From the NCBI RefSeq assembly GCF_001659605.2, contig NC_035161.2:40505956-40569955 (forward strand): DNA of 64,000 nt, given 5' to 3'. The notes under the pieces are model-generated. The model was not told the origin of the DNA. It worked only from the letters and a program-made list of their open reading frames with translations, and did not search any database. The number at the start of each line of letters is the position of its first letter. Position 1 is the first letter of the stretch. This document shows, one piece after another, positions 26,401 to 39,500 of this stretch. The position numbers and the translations under genes were made by a program. Origin of the DNA: Manihot esculenta (taxonomy: Eukaryota > Streptophyta > Magnoliopsida > Malpighiales > Euphorbiaceae).

Positions 26401-27677
26401 TAACGTGTCTACATTTAGGCAAATCACCAAGCATTGCTGTAAGAATTATTAGCAGCAAAAAGACAAATCTGCTTTCACAAAATAAACACTCATTTTGCAT
26501 CTTATTAGCTTTGATGACTTGGTTTTCGTCGACTTGACCATACTTAACTTTTCTGTATAATACAGACCAGCCGCAGTCTTGAGTTATTGCAATTCATTCA
26601 TTCACTCACTTTTGGCTTTCCCCCTTAACAAAGAGGCCCCATTATTGACTAACACCACTTTTTTAAAATTAAATTAAATTAACATTATTATAATTATTAT
26701 TTGGGTGTGGAATTTCCCTGCTTATTGATCTGATGTAATCGAGAGATGTTCATCTGCCCATATCTTCTACGTCATTTTCAAATGTCTTTGACACCTTTTT
26801 AAAAACTTTTTCCTCTAAATCTCCACTTGAAACAACTTCTCCAGGGGGAAGTAATCTCCATGAAAACAACTCTTGCTTCCACATTTTAGAACAAACTTAA
26901 AAGGCAAAAGATATACCAACCTATACTCTCTCTCTCTCTCTCTAGTGGCCACGTCAGCACATCCACCTGATTCTTCCACACCGCTGTTTTCAAGTCTATG
27001 TTGCAGAATAGAACTTACCAACCAATTGAGTAATTACACTTACCAAAGCCAGAAGGTTTAAAAAAAGAGCCTTGATGTATACCAGAAGGAGCCAAGGTGG
27101 CCAATAGATTATGTCCTGAAAATGAGGATATGGGGCCATGTAAAACAGGATTCCTAGACAATATGTTGGTCCCAAAATAATGAGTGCGGGGCCAGGGGCG
27201 GGTGCTGAAGCTAATAAACCAAGGGAATCTTCTTCTCTGTATGCTTTGCCCGAGGCAGGTATACAAGATGATAAATGGTGAAAGCTACGAGTCAATACTT
27301 CCCTTAACAAGAAACCAAGAACTAACTGCCACCAAAATACAAGCATACATATCTATATTTTTACAGGCTGATTAATTTAAAGTCCATACCAACCCCACAA
27401 AGTATACACAAATTCCATTTCTAACCCTCACTCTCTAAGTCCTCCAGTCTTCGCCTTCCTTTTTTTTCTTCTTTTTTTTTTTTCACTAAGTCTTCACTAA
27501 ACCCTTTAATCAAATACCCAACGTGCTTTTTCTTCACTCGGCTACTACCGTCCTAGCGCAAGCTCAACCAAAAAAAGAGCAAATCTAAACCCCACCAACG
27601 GGACCTTCCTTCCACCATCCCAAACTGAACAAAAATAAATTCAAAAACCATACAAATCAAAAAGGGTTCCAAATTTT
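23459..27677. other. 4.2-kb intergenic spacer between divergently placed 5' and 3' gene ends
   Basis: The left end is the DUF688 promoter (TATA near 23535). The right end, about 27400-27677, is the 3' UTR side of the ARF gene. Between them lie AT-rich sequence (especially 25080-25900), a 41-bp minisatellite, a CT microsatellite near 26925-26942 and many short random ORFs. Overlapping - strand ORFs at 26996-27346 look protein-like in more than one frame but show no family motif. I found no supportable gene. Confidence 0.5.
25769..25891. repeat. Minisatellite, three 41-bp units
   Basis: Three nearly identical head-to-tail copies begin at 25769, 25810 and 25851, each ATCTTTAATTCAATTAAATA followed by ATTTTGTATAGGGTTAATTTT. 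Copies are almost perfect, suggesting recent slippage or unequal exchange in non-coding DNA. Confidence 0.9.
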
Positions 27678-30600
27678 TCAGGTCTCAGACTTATGTTCAG
27701 AGTCCAAGCTTGCAATTGTCCCTTCATCCTCTAAAGAGGACGCGTGCAACTTGGATCTTGTGCTCATCTTCTTCACTTCCTCACTTGAATATATTAGTAT
27801 CTTCTTAACCATCTTACAGAATTCCCTGCAATACAATGATGAGAAATCAAAAACCAGTTACAACTGAATGTTAAAAGAGATAATGAAGTAGTACGCAATT
27901 GTCCAGGCCACTTACGGCCACGGATCATCGCCCACGAGCATCATATCGCCCTCATCATCAGTAAATACAACAGCCCATTTGTCGGGCGTGGAAAGCTCTC
28001 CTTTGATCTCAAACATTTCCTCCAGTGCTTTTATAAGATCTCCATACCCTTTCAACACTGTTAGATCAACAGCACGACCAACTGCAACTCCTTGCATTTG
28101 CACCTTATCAAAATCAAACAAATTATCTATAAGTGATGGTAGGAGGATGAGCAATCAAATTAAATCAAACCGCAAAGTGTTACCATGGAAAGTTCTTGCG
28201 ATAGCAACAGGCAAAAGAATCAAAATAAATCCAACAACTATGAATTTTTACCTTGGTACGAGACCTTGTGGAAGAAGTGGGACCCAGCTTGCCATGTGTC
28301 TCCTTTGGCAATGCATCTGATGCAATTTGCTTCTGTTCTTCTGAGGACTTGGAAGCATCCATATTTTGAGCCTTATCAGAATCACCTGGGGCTGCAAGAG
28401 GTCCTCCGGTGCCATTGGGGTCAACAGTTGTACACAAAGCCTCCTCTAGAGGAGGAGCAGCATTAGAATTGCTTGTTAAATCAATTCCAAACAAACGGCA
28501 GCCTATAGAATTTTCATATTTTTTCCCTTTCTCCACCTGGTCATGCATCAGGACATCAGTTTGCCTTAATGGAACAGGAGACACATAACCAGAGGCGACA
28601 GACTGTGTTATGGTTCGGCTGTTATCAGCTGAATCAAAGAAAAGACTGAGAGAAACATTCATGTGAGGAGAAGGTGGCCATATGCCCTCTGTTCGGACCC
28701 TCGAGTTACAGAAGATGCTACCATTGACAACACTGCTATCAATTTCCTTCTGCCTCACAGACCAAACTACTTGGCTTTTTTCACAACTTTGAGCTTCAGC
28801 AGCACTACCTAGTTGACTTAAATCATGGGATTGGGCTGATCCACGGTACCAGAAAGGCGAAGTAGTTGAATTGGTAGTAATTTCTACATTCCAATTAATG
28901 TGTAATTTTTTCAATAGATATACCAGCAGAACTTCATTGAAATATAACGCAATTATAGTTCCTAAACATATACCTGACACTGGAGTATCCAAAGGCCTGG
29001 GCCTTTTACTCTTTAACACTGTTGGGGGAAGATTTATAGAAGCAGAAGCTGCAAAAGGCTCTATATCCCACGGAGAAACTCTCTCTGGCCTTTGAATTGT
29101 TGCTGGTTCATCCCATTGTATCTGTCAAGGAGATAATATGGGGGAAAAGCATCAAAAACAAGAAAATGAACAAGTCAGTATTCAATGTGAATTTCAAAGC
29201 TGTAATCAACCTTCAATGACCTCCATTTAGAGCCTGACCACTGTGCAGAAACATCTCCAACTCCGACTATAGTTCCTGTGAAACTAATCAAAAAATTTAA
29301 AGGAATTAAGGATCTCCTAAAACAATAACACAGCAAGAAAAACCAGAAAATATAGTAGTAGTACCTCCTCTCAGGAGAGTCTTCTCCCTCAAATCTCATC
29401 TTGTACCGCATGCCAACAGAAAATCCATGGTTGACAGCCTCCAAATATTTATTCAAGCCAATTATAAATTGGCTCGTCCTAAAGGAAGAGCATGGAACAT
29501 TAAAACATACCACAGTGGAAGACAAATTAACATGTGCTATATAGGGTTTTGTAAAATGTGAGCATTAATGATACCTAGGCTTGTAGTACACGACAAAGAG
29601 GGTCTGTGTTGTAACAGCATGAGAAGCAGTAGCAAGCACTCCTAAATGCATGCTCTGCCTGGATATCACAGATGAAGGCATGAGGCTTTGCTGACGAGCA
29701 AGACGCCGAACGCCAACTCGCAATTCCCCATTATCACCTCTACACAACACATAGACAAGAACTATAAAGGGAAAACAAAGTACACCAGAAGCTCGGGAGA
29801 CATGCAATTGCATCACAAAAGTTCTATCATTAGAGACCAACTACCTCAGAAAAACAAAAGCATCTCCTGCAACCAGTCTCTTAGAAGTAACAAATGTACT
29901 CCACCCAGTTGTAAGCAAATGTCTCCTTGGTTGACCTAATTAAATAAAATAAGGGAAAGCAGGTGTACAAAAGAGTAACACCAAAATTTAGCTCCTATTT
30001 CTCAACATGTCTAATCCAATTCCCTGGCCATGTTCTCATCCCAGGGAACTAAAAGCAAAATCACATAGAACCTAACTGAAATTTTAGAGGATATATACCT
30101 CTAAATATGTGTTTAAATCGCCACTCATAGCCATGAAGATCTTTAGCAGCCAGTTCCTGAGTTGGGGTTGCTTGGTTCATGTCCTGATTTAAATGAAACA
30201 GTCATATAATAAACTTCTATGGGGCTATTGGTATGCTTAAAAATTCAAGCAAGGTTATTACCAATGGAGGCAAGCAATCAGTAGCGTGCTTTCTAAGAAC
30301 AGAAAACCCTCCATGGGTGCTAGTATCAGAAGCTGTTAGAATTTTGCAAAATGAATGAACAGTTGGCTTTTTTGGTTCAGGAAGGCGCGAGTCAGGACTT
30401 GTAGGCTCCTCTTGCTGTACATAAAAAGGAATCACAAAAAACTTCATTTCAACATCATAGTCTCTTAATTGGAATTCACCTTTTTGGTTTATTAGAAAAA
30501 AAGGGGGGGCAAAAAAGGAGGCAAGGAGAAAATCTAAAGTGAAAAACAATGTCTGTAATCTAATAAAAATTACATCTCATCTAAACAGAAGACAATAATT

Positions 30601-31640
30601 CATTTCGACCCAATTCTGATTTTGCAAAATAAAACAAACAACGAAATTGAAAAGAAAAGAACACATTCACTCACATTTGGTTCTGGGTGCAAGGTGATCT
30701 GAGCATAAACCTCATCTGTCTCTTGTTCTGCCTATGAACAGAACAAAACAAATATGACTAAAATAAACTAAGAAAAAAGAGGAAACTCGATCAAAATATA
30801 AATTAAAAACGGTACATAAGACCACTAGTAGAATTTTACCAGTAGTTGAATGTTAACAACTCGGCAAAGGATCTTGGAAGGAAGATTAAACCGCGGGATT
30901 TGTTGAGTCAGTTCCTGATTTGTTGATGCTTCCAGCTGCAGATATTTAAACCACGTAAATGAAACCTAGAAACCCTTCCCTCAGAGTTTAGCAAGAGCAG
31001 ATTGTGATCTATCTGAGAACAAAGAAAATGAAGAGAGGAAGTAAATTTCGAAAATCATAAATACTTACTTGTTCCATGTGACCCTGTGGGAAATAGAAAA
31101 CTCTTTCTCCAGGCACTGGGACATCCACCAATGGACCTGCACATGCCTTCCATAGTTCCGTATATAGATCATCTCCTCCTGCACCAACCAAGCTCATAAC
31201 AAAGATCAACCCAAAAACAAAACAGAACACTGATGTAGAGACTTATAGAAGGTCAAAAGAGGGAAAGGAAAAATAGGTTTGAACTCTGTTTGGTTGCCGA
31301 GAAAAAAAACCGGGAAATAGAGAAACTGAGACTTGTGAGTTGGTAGACTGTTAGCCCTTACAAAGAAGAAACCTCCACTCCTCTATACAAGACCGTAAAA
31401 CAAGCATTGAAAGCAGACACCGCAGACCAAGATCAACAGAAAAAAAAAAAAAAAAAAAAAAAAAAGTAGGAATATCTTCCTTCTCCTTTCAAGCACTGAG
31501 AAACCGTCTATTTTCCTTCATTTGACAGGCACCAAACAGAGTCTTCAAAAAAGCAGATACAGAACCATTTTTTTGTCATCCTCACCTCTTTCATCACGAG
31601 AAAGCGAATCAGACCCGAAATTAGTCTCAACATGAGCCAT
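27678..31640 (-). CDS. Auxin response factor, ARF9/11/18 type (repressor clade)
   Basis: Transcription factor that binds auxin response elements (TGTCTC) and is controlled through Aux/IAA pairing. Fourteen exons in phase, from the ATG at 31640: 31586-31640, 31069-31178, 30840-30935, 30675-30731, 30262-30414, 30099-30183, 29845-29935, 29575-29739, 29365-29478, 29211-29283, 28974-29121, 28252-28883, 27916-28103, 27678-27825, giving 704 residues. Order: [19 protein letters not shown] with GHMEQ at about 20-55; B3 DNA-binding domain about 124-228 ([30 protein letters not shown]); Auxin_resp domain about 255-335; a long non-Q-rich middle with RLFGIDL, a repression-type motif; and a PB1 domain from about 594 ([25 protein letters not shown]). 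The GDDLYTELW start, RLFGIDL and the PB1 sequence match the ARF9/11/18 group best. The absence of a Q-rich region agrees with a repressor ARF. Confidence 0.95.
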
Positions 31641-32200
31641 GACAGAGCAAAGAACGGAATCCCAGTAGAGTGTGAAAAACAGAGGCGATTAAATAAGATG
31701 AAGGAGAAGTGTTGAAGCAGTAAAGGGAGCCAATTAAATGGCCAAAGAAAATAAGGAAGAAAAAAAAAAGCAGGGCGACGGTTATGTAAGCATTGAATTG
31801 GTAATTAGTAGTAGAGTGGGTGAGGTTTAATCTATCTAGTTTCGGTTACAAAACCGGTTGTGCTTTTGTCCTGAGAGACAGAAAAACCGCTGTTTTTCTT
31901 GGAAACACTTTTCAGAGTTGTTGTTGTTGCGATTAAGACATTGAAACGACGTTCCCACAAATTACTACCAAATCCCTAAAACAGCTTTCTCTCAGTCGCA
32001 CGCTCATTAGATTAGAGTGTGGTCTCTCTTCTCTCTCCTTTCCAGTTTCCGCCGCTCTTTGGTTTCTCTTTCCACTCTCTAGTCCTTTTCCGGTCCTGTA
32101 AATTTTTCTTCTCTCCAGTCTCTAAATTACTGACACTCACTGCAGACTTTCTTCACCATCGCTACATCAGAATCCCAGCAAAACTTATCTTTTTTTTTTA
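31641..32200 (-). promoter_or_regulatory. 5' flank of the ARF gene
   Basis: An A-run (about 31440-31465) lies in the first intron. Upstream of the ATG there is a purine-rich stretch on the coding strand, and an auxin-response-element core TGTCTC on the - strand (GAGACA at 31874-31879). The strand-opposite pyrimidine-rich stretch 32015-32190 could be ARF leader or promoter DNA. No coding frame was found. Whether the ARF is self-regulated cannot be told from one hexamer. Confidence 0.35.
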
Positions 32201-35100
32201 TTATTTCTATTTAGTTTATATAGGAAAATTTTATTAATTTGTTTTCAATTTTAAAAAATATATTAATATTATAATTTCAATTAGTAAATGTTAAAAAAAA
32301 TAATATGATTGGTAGATAAAATAATTAATAAATATTTTAAAAAGAGTTTTTTGATATTATATATATTAAATAATTAATAATTAAAATGGAGTGAGAAAAT
32401 AATTAATAAATTTTTTAAAATTTCATAATATTTTAATATATTATTTTATATAACGATAGAAAAATAATTTTTATTTTAAAGTTAAAACGCATCTACAGTA
32501 ATACACTTTCTGCTAAATTCAATAAAAAGTTATAGTAAAATATTTTCCGCAATAATCAAAATTGTCAAACACTTGGTAAGAAATCTTTGTTTACAGTGTC
32601 TCTATGGTAACTTTACGTTTCTTTTATTCAAATTAATGGCTTATGGGTTTGAATTCGTAACTTTAGATTTTCCTAGATCAAATACTTTATTTAAAAATAT
32701 GATTTCAGTCAAATTCAATATAAATATAAACAATTAAAAACAAGTAAGAATCTGAAATAAAAGCACTCCAAGGCTTAGTCTGGTGGAAAGTGCATCTTGT
32801 AACTTTAAAAGGTTTAAGGTTCGACTCCCCCAATCCCTATTTCAAAAAAAAAAAATCTAAAATAACAATACTAATTATATTATTTAAAATTTATATTCAG
32901 CATAAAAAAAATTGAATGTCCATATTTATCCTTTATTTAAAGTTCATTTTATTAGCCAACTAAAATATTTTTGTTTTAATATTTAAATTTTGTATTTTAA
33001 ATAAAAAATTATGAATTTAAACAACTTAAACTTACATATTAAATTTCATATTCGTAAAATGAATTGGTGATAAGGTATAATTAAAATCAATTCTCAACAA
33101 ATATAATTGATATCTATAATTTTAAATAATAAAATAAAAATTATATAATTATAGATAAAATTAATTTATTAAAAAATAAATTATTTTTTTAATTTTATTT
33201 AAAAAATATCGAATCACACGTCCCAACAATCAACTCGATACAGTGTGAATATGATTCTATTATTTTCAAAGTAAATATTTGAGAAAAAAAAATCTCTATT
33301 TGTCTTAAAGATAATAGAAGGTTTTTAAGAAAAAATAATTAAATAAAAAATTATGAGCAAAATTAAAATTAAATTATTGTATATTTTTTTAGAAAAATAG
33401 AAAAAATTTAGAAATGTTATTAACACCAATGTATATTAATTTATTATTATATTTTATTTTTTTAAAATTACAACTAAATAATGAAAAATAAATTATTTTA
33501 TTTCACAAACAAACATTTTTCTACATAAGATGAATTATACGTGTGTAGAGTCGCACACGTGGGTGCATGTGGCTTGTATTTTTCCCTTTGTCTAAAATAA
33601 ACTAGAAACGGAGAAATCACAATCAGTAGTTGATTGCAATTCAAAGTATTAATGTAGACCATTGCTTTCGCACACATTAATTATTCTTTTTTCTAATGTT
33701 TTTTAGCGTACGGATGAGAATATTTTTTTGTATACAATAAGAAAAGCTTAGTGGTGGAGTGGAATCCAAATCATACCCTTAACTATGGTTAACCCTCTAT
33801 TAACTTAAATATGCTTCACTAATCTCATATCAACGGCACGATTTAATGAGTATATTAAAATTTTCAATATGAGTATCACATACAAGTATCAGATGATAAT
33901 AAAAAATGAATCTAAGTGAGGTAAACTAAAAAATATCATGACCACGTCGTCATGTTTTATGGGCTAAAGTAAATTCCTTATATGCTAAATGATAAATTTT
34001 TTTATATTATAATAAGAAAAATCTTTTTAAAGAAGAATCGAAATAAGGATGAACCATATTTAGATTTTATTCTTATTTGCTTCTTTGCAATTAACATTAA
34101 GCTATATTCCCATAATTGTATTTTTAATTACAATGCCATATGTTATGTATACTATTCTCTCAATATTTATTAAGTAATTTAGAATTATTTTAAAGTTGAT
34201 AGTATCATTGTAAACTACACATTAAAGAAGACACTAAATTTTAATTTTTCATGAAAATTAAAAAAAATATATACAAAATATTGGTCAAAGATCAATGTGA
34301 AAGTAAGAGAATTATTGACAGAAAATTTAAATGAATTTATATATTTCTAATTAATGAATATCCATACTTATATAATTTAAAATTTACGTTAACAAATTAA
34401 TTTCAAATCTGAAAAAATATAATCATTATATTTTGAAACAAAATATATAGTTCTCAAGTTTAAAATGTTATAATTTGTTACAAGCCAATATTAATTAAAA
34501 ATGAGGATTATCTAAATGATGGTACTAAAAATACAGATACTTGTCGTGTGCTCCTAATAAAATCACTAATTATGTGAATAATGGCTGCCTTCTCACGTTA
34601 ACTATGTTTTTCAATATAATTAATAAAAAATTTCATTATTAACAAATTTTAATATAATTTTAAATATGCATATTAAATTAAATTATTATTGATGTGCTAG
34701 TAATTCAAGCTCACATTTTCAAATTTAACTTATAGTTATTGATGTGTCTGAAATTCGATGGGATAAAAAGTGTCATATAATGACGCGTAAGCGAGAGTTT
34801 GATTCACGAATAAGTTAATGAATTTTATTGGATAGTTAAAAGTTTAAAGTTGATAAGACTTGCTTTTTCGGTTCGTGAAGGTTGAGATTTTGGGAGAAGT
34901 TGAAAACTTATAAGATTTGGGATTGTTAGTAATATACGTTCTTTATCGTAATTGGTCAAGGAATATTAATACTTTAACCGTATCGGAGCATTCTGATGGA
35001 TTATCCTATGGGATGTGATGGTGGAATACTGATCAAACATAATTTAGCCACATTTTTATTATCTTTATTACTACTTAATTACATATTTTCCAACTTAATT
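32200..35100. other. AT-rich intergenic spacer
   Basis: Very AT-rich DNA with no supportable gene. It contains one SINE (32761-32853). A G-box-like CACACGTGGG lies near 33550. Short ORFs (for example 33982-34173) are low-complexity and look random. Confidence 0.5.
32761..32853 (+). mobile_element. tRNA-derived SINE, copy 1
   Basis: About 93 bp with Pol III promoter boxes: box A-like TTAGTCTGGTGG (32775-32786) and a perfect box B GGTTCGACTCC (32818-32828), then CCCTATTTC and a poly-A tail. It is flanked by AATCTGAAATAA (32749-32760) and AATCTAAAATAA (32854-32865), an 11/12 target-site duplication. A second copy of the same family lies at 61201-61296 with the same CCCTATTTC-A(n) end. It is too short and interrupted to be a functional tRNA gene. 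Confidence 0.85.
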
Positions 35101-36439
35101 TATGGTTTTTGTCATGTTTTTACATAAAAGGAATAAAATGGAAAGTTTGAGAAAAAGTGTAGAAAAAGTTGGAAAAGTGATTGGGTCAAAGTGATTTAGT
35201 CAAATCACTACCCAAATCAAGCTGAAGCAGAAAACTGGGACTGACTTGCACAAGCGATTGGGGCAAGTGATTTGGGCAAATTAACTGCCCAAATCAAACT
35301 GAAGCAGAGGCGGACAACAGCGCGGGAAAGAGGCAAAATTCAAAATCCAAAAGCATTGAAGTCCTATCCTACTTCAAACACTTCAAGATCAATCCTAGAA
35401 CATCTCCAAGAGTCACTCCAAGAAAGACTTTCTCAAGAAGAAGAATTTATCCATAATTAAATACAAAAGCAAAGAAGGAGTAAAAGACCACAAAAAGACC
35501 AATTCAAATTAGGATTTCAAGTCCTAATTGGATTAGGACTCTTCACCTATAAAAGGAGGCAACCTCAAACCAGCAAAAAATCATCTCAGCACCTTCGGAA
35601 ATTATGCAGAAAACGCAGCAGCTTCTCTTCTTTTCTTCCTTTCTTCTTTTTGTGATTTTGTCCACCATGAGTGGCTAAACAATTTCTTTCTAGTTGAAGT
35701 TGGAAATTTCAAATTTGTGATGAATTGGGAGATTTAGTACTCCATTATCAAACTCTTGTTTATTTTCAATATTTATGCAACTTGATCTTTCTATAATTAT
35801 TGCTTTGCTTTTAAAATCAATTAAGACCTATTGCTTTTAATTGCTTGAGTAATATATTGTTTGAATGATTTAGGTCCGTAATTGCTTAGGTTGTTTAATC
35901 ACAAGTATAATCAGTTGCATAATCTAAACTTAACCACGCGGTTGGCAAGGTTAGAGTTGGGTTTCTCTAAGTCTTAATGCAGTTAACAGTTGTTCGATAC
36001 TAAAAGCCCCAAGGACGTTCCTTGGCAACTTGTTAGCTAGAGTTCGATTAGCGAACGTTTCCTAATCAAACTGAAACTAAGGAGGAATTTGGATTGTGAG
36101 AAGCATCTTCCACGTCCTAAACTAACTTATTGAAATAAATAAGAGTATCAAAAAGTCAATGATCAATTCTAAACAAATTGAAATTCATCCATACCTCAAC
36201 TAGAATCCTTTTCCTATTGAAATTCTCATATATTTAAATTATTGCTTTCTCTTGCTATTTAGTTTTAATCATCAAAACAAAATCCCCCTCTTTTATTTGT
36301 TTGTTATTTACTTATCCAAGTCATTAATAGGAAAATTCGTAGTGTCAAATCCCTGTGGTTCGACCCTATTGCCACTATCTGCAAATTATTTTGTTAGTTG
36401 ATAATAGGTTTATTTTTTACGGTTTCGACAACCGCTATC
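35100..36439 (+). mobile_element. LTR-like segment (probable solo or truncated LTR), element D
   Basis: A TATA box TATAAAAGG at 35548-35556 within CTTCACCTATAAAAGGAGGC is followed by a leader-like region and then TCCCTGTGGTTCGACCC (36349-36366) and a terminal ...GACAACCGCTATCA at 36427-36440. In plant Ty3-gypsy elements I recall, this ending sits at the LTR-to-primer-binding-site junction (followed by TTTTGGCGCC). Here the primer site is absent and the next element begins at once. The left border and any target-site duplication were not found, so the start is approximate. Confidence 0.5.
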
Positions 36440-36673
36440 AAGTACTGTGGCAGAAGTGTCAAGTGACTCATTTATGGTGAGCAGTCGGCTAATAAATGTT
36501 GGGCCACTTCACCCATACCCTATCCATCAAGCGTGTTTCCATCAATCCTATTGCACGCGCAATTATGACCCTAATGAGGGATCTGCATGTCTTAAAAAGG
36601 TCGGACTGCTTACTCTGAGCATTAGTGAGGTCGAAGGCGTGGAAGTTATTATGACCCTAAGGAGGGATCTACA

Positions 36674-38843
36674 TGTAACGACCCGAAATCGGACTGCTAC
36701 CGGCGCTAGGATCCAGATCGACTTAAGGTCGCCGGGACCCGTAGCAAGCCTAACATACAACCTGTCATACCTGATAAATCCCATACATGATCATACATTT
36801 ACATAAAAATTTTAAACTTTCCAACTACCAAGCTCGACCTGTGCATGCACTGAAACTGAATAAATAAAACTCCCATACTAGAGCCCTCATCAAATGCTCT
36901 AGTTGGGTCAACATTACATTAATCAAGCTTGGTTTACATCACATTAATAAAACATTACATAAAGATCATGTATCAAAAGGGATTAACCATAAACTCTAGG
37001 GTCAAGCACAATACTAATCCTCAATACAATTTTATACAATATCTTACAATACATTACATTATCTTTCATGTCCACAACTAAACTATTACATACATTATGC
37101 CTCTACTCTTACTGACCTCCCAATCTATTCTGAACCTGCAAGTCTGGGGGATTAAGGGAAAGGGGTGAGCTACTAGAGCCCAGTGAGCAGAATAGTAAAA
37201 CAATATATTAAAATTCATGCTTTCATGAAATGCATCACATCACAAATAAATCACATCAATGATGGAATTGTCACCAATAGCCCTCTACATCATCCAATAA
37301 TGCCAGGGCATAGAATGGGCCTCTGGTCTTTCCCTTAACATAACATAACATAACATTCCAATGTGCCAGGAGCGTAGAATGGGCCTCGACCTGGACTTCC
37401 GTACCATACCATATCATATCATATCGAGGACTAATGGATCATCCAATAACCATCCACATCAACAATAATTAATGCAATGCATCATATTCGTGAATTCTAA
37501 TGCAAACAACCTAGTATATAACATGGCATTTGTGATGCATGAACATGCTCAAAATTTATTTGCTTTGAAACATAAAGATCCATTCTACTCACCTCAGGCT
37601 GACTCTGGAAAGACTCTGAAGCTACTATCTCACTGCTGGAGTCCTCGATTCCTCGGGTCCGAACCTACACAGGTGGACTCAAATGAGAGACCAAATAAAC
37701 TTTAACATGACTCTAAACATCTCTCCAAAAACCCCCTAAAACATCATAAAACAATCATAGAAAACATGCAAAGGGAGGCTGAACAGGGCACTTTCGGCGG
37801 CAGGTTTGGCAGCCGAAAGTCCCTCCAGAGCCGAAAGTCAGGCACTTTCGGGGGCAGGGTTCGGCGGCCGAAAGTCTGTCTAGAGCCAAAAGTCACCAAC
37901 CTTCGGCGGCAGGTTCGGCAGCTGAAATTCCACTCCAGAGCCGAAAGTCCAAACTTTCAGGGGCAAGTTTAGGCAGCCAAACCACCTCCACTGGCAGGTT
38001 CGGCGGCCAAACATGGTTTTGGCAGCCGAACCTGAGTTCTTCCAGAAGGCAGAACCCAAGCCTCAACATGCATCTAGCCACCCCAATTCTCACAACTCAA
38101 ACCAACTCATGCAAAAACATGCATAAATACATTCTTAAGCATTTAGGGGGTCAAAACTAGCCTATACCCCAACAACAACAACATATCGCATACAATAAAT
38201 ACACATTTCATCATGCATTTATCCTCAAACTACCATAAACCCTATCTTTTAACAACTAACCTACACATGCATCAATACTCCTTAAAACCCCTCAAAACTT
38301 TCATAAAACATAAAAGAAAGGTAGGATCTCCACTTACCTCTTGAAACTCGAGAGGAGAGGCGATCCAAACTCGGAGATGGGAGAAATCGAGCTCCGAGGT
38401 CTCCAAGCTTCAAAACTTCGTTTTTTGCTCAAAATCTTCAAAACCGAGTTAAGACTTGTTAAAAACTTGAAGGATTTGAGGAAAAACATCAAAACTAACC
38501 ATGGAAGGGTATAGACTCACCTTTGCCCAAAAATGAAGAAGAAAACTCGCCCATTTTTGGACATGGGGCCTTTTATAGGTGGCTGACTAGACCACCTTCG
38601 GGGGCCAAAGGTGCTCCCTAAACTGCACCATGTTCGGCGGCCAAACATGAGGTTCGGCGGCCGAACCTGGATTTCCTTCCTTGGTGCTTTTTTTTTCAAA
38701 AATTCAATTTATTTCTTACTTAAAACCTTAAAACACATGAAAACATTTTAGAAAAAACATATTTTACCCTTCTAGAGAGTTCCAACATCCGAGATTCCGT
38801 CGGAAAGCAGGAATTCTGGTGTCGGGTCTAGCCGGGTATTACA
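36674..38843 (-). mobile_element. Solo-LTR-like element A (2170 bp) in the left repeat of E
   Basis: Starts TGTAACGACCCG and ends CGGGTATTACA, with TG...CA termini inside an imperfect ~12-bp inverted repeat. Flanks are CTACA (36669-36673) and CTGCA (38844-38848), a 4/5 match that fits a mutated 5-bp duplication. Homologous over its length to B and C. A TATA box reads on the - strand (CTTTTATA, 38570-38577), so transcription would run leftward. GCC-box-like palindromes occur, for example TTCGGCGGCCGAA at 38653-38665. No gag/pol, primer-binding site or polypurine tract was seen. Confidence 0.85.
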
Positions 38844-39468
38844 CTGCATGTCTTAAAGAGGTCGGCCTGCTTATTCTGAGCATTAGTGAGGTTGGAGGCG
38901 TGAGAGTTTTAACCCGCATTGTAACGACCCGAAATTCGATACCCCTCTATAACGGCCCGAACCGCCACCGGCGCTAGGATCCAGATCGGCTTAAGGCCGC
39001 CGGGACTAGTAGCAAGCCAAACATACCTCCTATCACCTGGTCAAATCCCACACATGATCAAAACTTTAACATAAAAACTTAAACATCTGATGTAAATACC
39101 GAGCTTGACCTGTATGCTACATAACTGAAAACATAAAGAACCCCCTACTAGAGCCCTCATCAAAACTCTAGTTGGGTCAACACAATAGACATCAAGCCGG
39201 AGTCACATCCAAAGAACTAGAACCTAACCTGTGCATACATCAAACCACAAACATAAGACCTCCACTAGGGTCCTTATCAATTACCATAGCTGTAATACCC
39301 GGCTAGACTCCGGTATCGGAATTCCAACCGTCCGGTGGAATCTCGGATGTCGGAGACCTCTAGAAGGGTAGAATCATGTTTTATAAAAAGGTTTTAATGT
39401 GTTTTATGCTTGAAGTATGAAAGAAAATGAGTTTTTGCATGAATATAGCATTGGAGGAAAACCCAGGT

Positions 39469-39500
39469 TCGGCCGCCGAAAGTCAAGTTCGGCCGCCGAA
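39469..39500 (+). promoter_or_regulatory. Paired GCC-box-like palindromes upstream of the LTR TATA box
   Basis: Two identical interrupted palindromes TTCGGCCGCCGAA (39469-39481, 39488-39500; starts 19 bp apart) lie about 50-85 bp upstream of TATAAAAG at 39553. Each contains GCCGCC, the core of the GCC box bound by ERF-class AP2 factors. Position and repetition suggest enhancer sites for the LTR promoter; binding is inference. Confidence 0.5.

Noticed and set aside
26996..27346. Overlapping hydrophobic - strand ORFs downstream of the ARF gene
   Set aside because: Two frames are open over the same bases, with no recognised motif and no promoter; probably chance.
27678..31640. miR160 or tasiR-ARF regulation of the ARF gene
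   Set aside because: Those small RNAs target the ARF10/16/17 and ARF2/3/4 groups; this gene belongs to ARF9/11/18, and I saw no matching site.
32818..32828. Perfect Pol III box B (GGTTCGACTCC) as evidence for a tRNA gene
   Set aside because: There is no acceptor stem, box spacing is SINE-like, a poly-A tail and target-site duplication follow, and a second copy exists at 61201.
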